In this document: positions 5,746-6,230 of the stretch, piece after piece | How positions within the stretch are numbered: the stretch's first letter is position 1 | Layout of the letters: every line of letters begins with the position of its first letter | DNA from: Candidatus Spyradosoma merdigallinarum | GTDB lineage: Bacteria > Verrucomicrobiota > Verrucomicrobiia > Opitutales > UBA953 | Assembly: GCA_018713755.1 (NCBI GenBank) | Contig: DVOG01000195.1 | Coordinates: forward strand, 1-6,230 | Reading direction: 5' to 3' | Length of the DNA stretch: 6,230 nt | The notes under the pieces: model-generated | Databases searched by the model: none | What the model was told of the DNA's origin: nothing | The model's input: the letters and a program-made list of their open reading frames with translations, nothing else | Made by a program: the position numbers and the translations under genes

Positions 5746-6230
5746 TCAGCGGGCGAAGAAGAAGCGCGGCCGGCCGGAAAGGTCGTCTTTCGCTTCCGTT
5801 TCCGCGAAGCCGGCGTCGAGCGCCGCCGCGCGCAGCCTTTCGCGATGAGCGATGCCCGTTTCGAGCGCGACGAAGCCGCCCGGAGCGAGGTGCGCCCGCG
5901 CGCCGCGGAGGATTTTTTCCAGGTCGGCGAGCCCGTCGTCGCCCGCGACGAGGGCTTCGCGCGGCTCGTGTTCCCGCACTTCCGGCTGGGCGCTCGCCCA
6001 TTCCGCTTCCGTCAGGTAGGGCGGATTGGAGACGACGGCGTCGAACGTTCCCGCGACGTTTTCGAACCAGTCGCTGCGCAGAAATTCGACGGCGGCGGCG
6101 AGACCGTTTTTCTCGGCGTTTTCGCGGGCGAGCGCGAGCGCGTCGGCGGATTTGTCCGCGGCGACGACCTGCGTTCCCGCGCGTTCGGCGGCGAGCGAGA
6201 GCGCGATGGCGCCCGTTCCCGTCCCGAGGT
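5746..6230 (-). CDS. prmC: Release factor glutamine N5-methyltransferase, C-terminal part (5' end outside window)
   Basis: The frame is open to the right edge of the window, and 160 residues remain before the TGA at 5746-5748. PrmC (HemK) methylates the glutamine of the GGQ motif of peptide-chain release factors RF1 and RF2 in the cytoplasm, improving termination. The SAM-binding motif (LGTGTGAIALSLA) begins with the first visible codon, followed by VVAADKSADALALARENA and then the diagnostic SNPPYL motif, where the NPPY tetrad binds the target glutamine. ETGIAHRERL and the C-terminal RPRFFFAR end also fit the family. The N-terminal helical substrate-binding domain is missing only because the window ends. 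An internal ATG at 5979 is not the start. It has three exact octamer copies inside and a fourth 4 nt after its stop codon. The next gene on the strand is the endonuclease, 71 bp away. Confidence 0.92.
   Translation of the reverse strand, partial: LGTGTGAIALSLAAERAGTQVVAADKSADALALARENAEKNGLAAAVEFLRSDWFENVAGTFDAVVSNPPYLTEAEWASAQPEVREHEPREALVAGDDGLADLEKILRGARAHLAPGGFVALETGIAHRERLRAAALDAGFAETEAKDDLSGRPRFFFAR

Larger units (their letters stand above)
698..6180. repeat. Highly iterated octamer GTTCCCGC (extended CGTTCCCGC), 23 exact copies
   Basis: Exact copies read as GTTCCCGC on the plus strand start at 698, 1099, 1342, 2215, 2418, 2510, 3636, 3838, 4573, 4737, 5734, 5970, 6047 and 6173. Copies read as GCGGGAAC start at 719, 1575, 1755, 1809, 2007, 2483, 2774, 2981 and 4827. 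Twenty of the 23 are preceded by C, giving CGTTCCCGC. Nine further copies share GTTCCCG with a final A or T: cores at 397, 959, 1074, 3196, 3921, 4391, 5216, 5234 and 6215. A composition estimate at about 60% G+C predicts roughly 0.4 exact copies. Positions were found by eye. In genes, the word encodes VPA, FP, AGT, RGN or RE depending on frame, so it is maintained at DNA level. Its function is unknown: a DNA-uptake-sequence-like or HIP1-like role is possible. Confidence 0.85.

Noticed and set aside
4073..5848. Plus-strand open frames opposite the R-M genes (4073-4786 and 4904-5848)
   Set aside because: They lack family motifs, whereas the opposite strand shows DPPF/FCGSGTT and PD...ExK motifs.
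698..6180. Octamer copies as a CRISPR array, REP element or tandem repeat
   Set aside because: Spacing is irregular, the repeat is only 8-9 bp and most copies lie inside intact coding genes, which fits none of these.

Overview
The window is G+C-rich bacterial DNA, probably from Verrucomicrobiota (Opitutae-like) or a close PVC relative. This is an inference from three things: a PEP-CTERM protein whose tail has the VPEPSAFGLLAGLGALAL + poly-Arg form common in that group, an EpsI-type exosortase-associated protein, and the absence of a recognisable Shine-Dalgarno sequence in front of any of the five visible start codons. No rRNA, tRNA, insertion sequence or CRISPR array was seen.

Layout. Positions 2-622 (+) hold the 3' end of a PEP-CTERM surface or secreted protein, followed by a strong intrinsic terminator (696-737). 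Positions 623-973 contain no convincing gene and form the convergent gap. Everything else lies on the minus strand and is transcribed from right to left: the 3' part of prmC (release-factor glutamine methyltransferase, 5746-6230), then a two-gene restriction-modification cassette with the endonuclease first (4895-5674) and the beta-class N6-adenine methyltransferase second (3695-4888), then pyrE (orotate phosphoribosyltransferase, 3043-3618), an RlmD/TrmA-family RNA uracil-C5 methyltransferase (1765-3003), and an EpsI-like membrane-anchored protein (974-1702). A promoter-like element before the endonuclease gene would give an almost leaderless transcript. A hairpin plus U-run lies directly against the pyrE start codon, where it could end the methyltransferase mRNA or attenuate pyrE.

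The most unusual signal is not a gene. The 8-mer GTTCCCGC (usually CGTTCCCGC) occurs 23 times exactly on the two strands, and the 7-mer GTTCCCG 32 times, in 6.2 kb. A simple composition model predicts fewer than one exact copy. Copies lie in both orientations and are read in five of the six possible coding frames, so selection on protein sequence does not explain them. They recur just after stop codons, and two of them, inverted, form the stem of the PEP-CTERM terminator. This pattern resembles the DNA uptake sequences of Neisseriaceae and Pasteurellaceae or the HIP1 repeat of cyanobacteria, but the word itself is one I do not recognise. The endonuclease, pyrE and PEP-CTERM genes have no exact copy.

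Functionally, the housekeeping genes (prmC, pyrE, rRNA/tRNA methyltransferase) are interrupted by a defence cassette. The EpsI-like gene and the PEP-CTERM gene both belong to exosortase-dependent surface sorting, but no exosortase gene is in the window.
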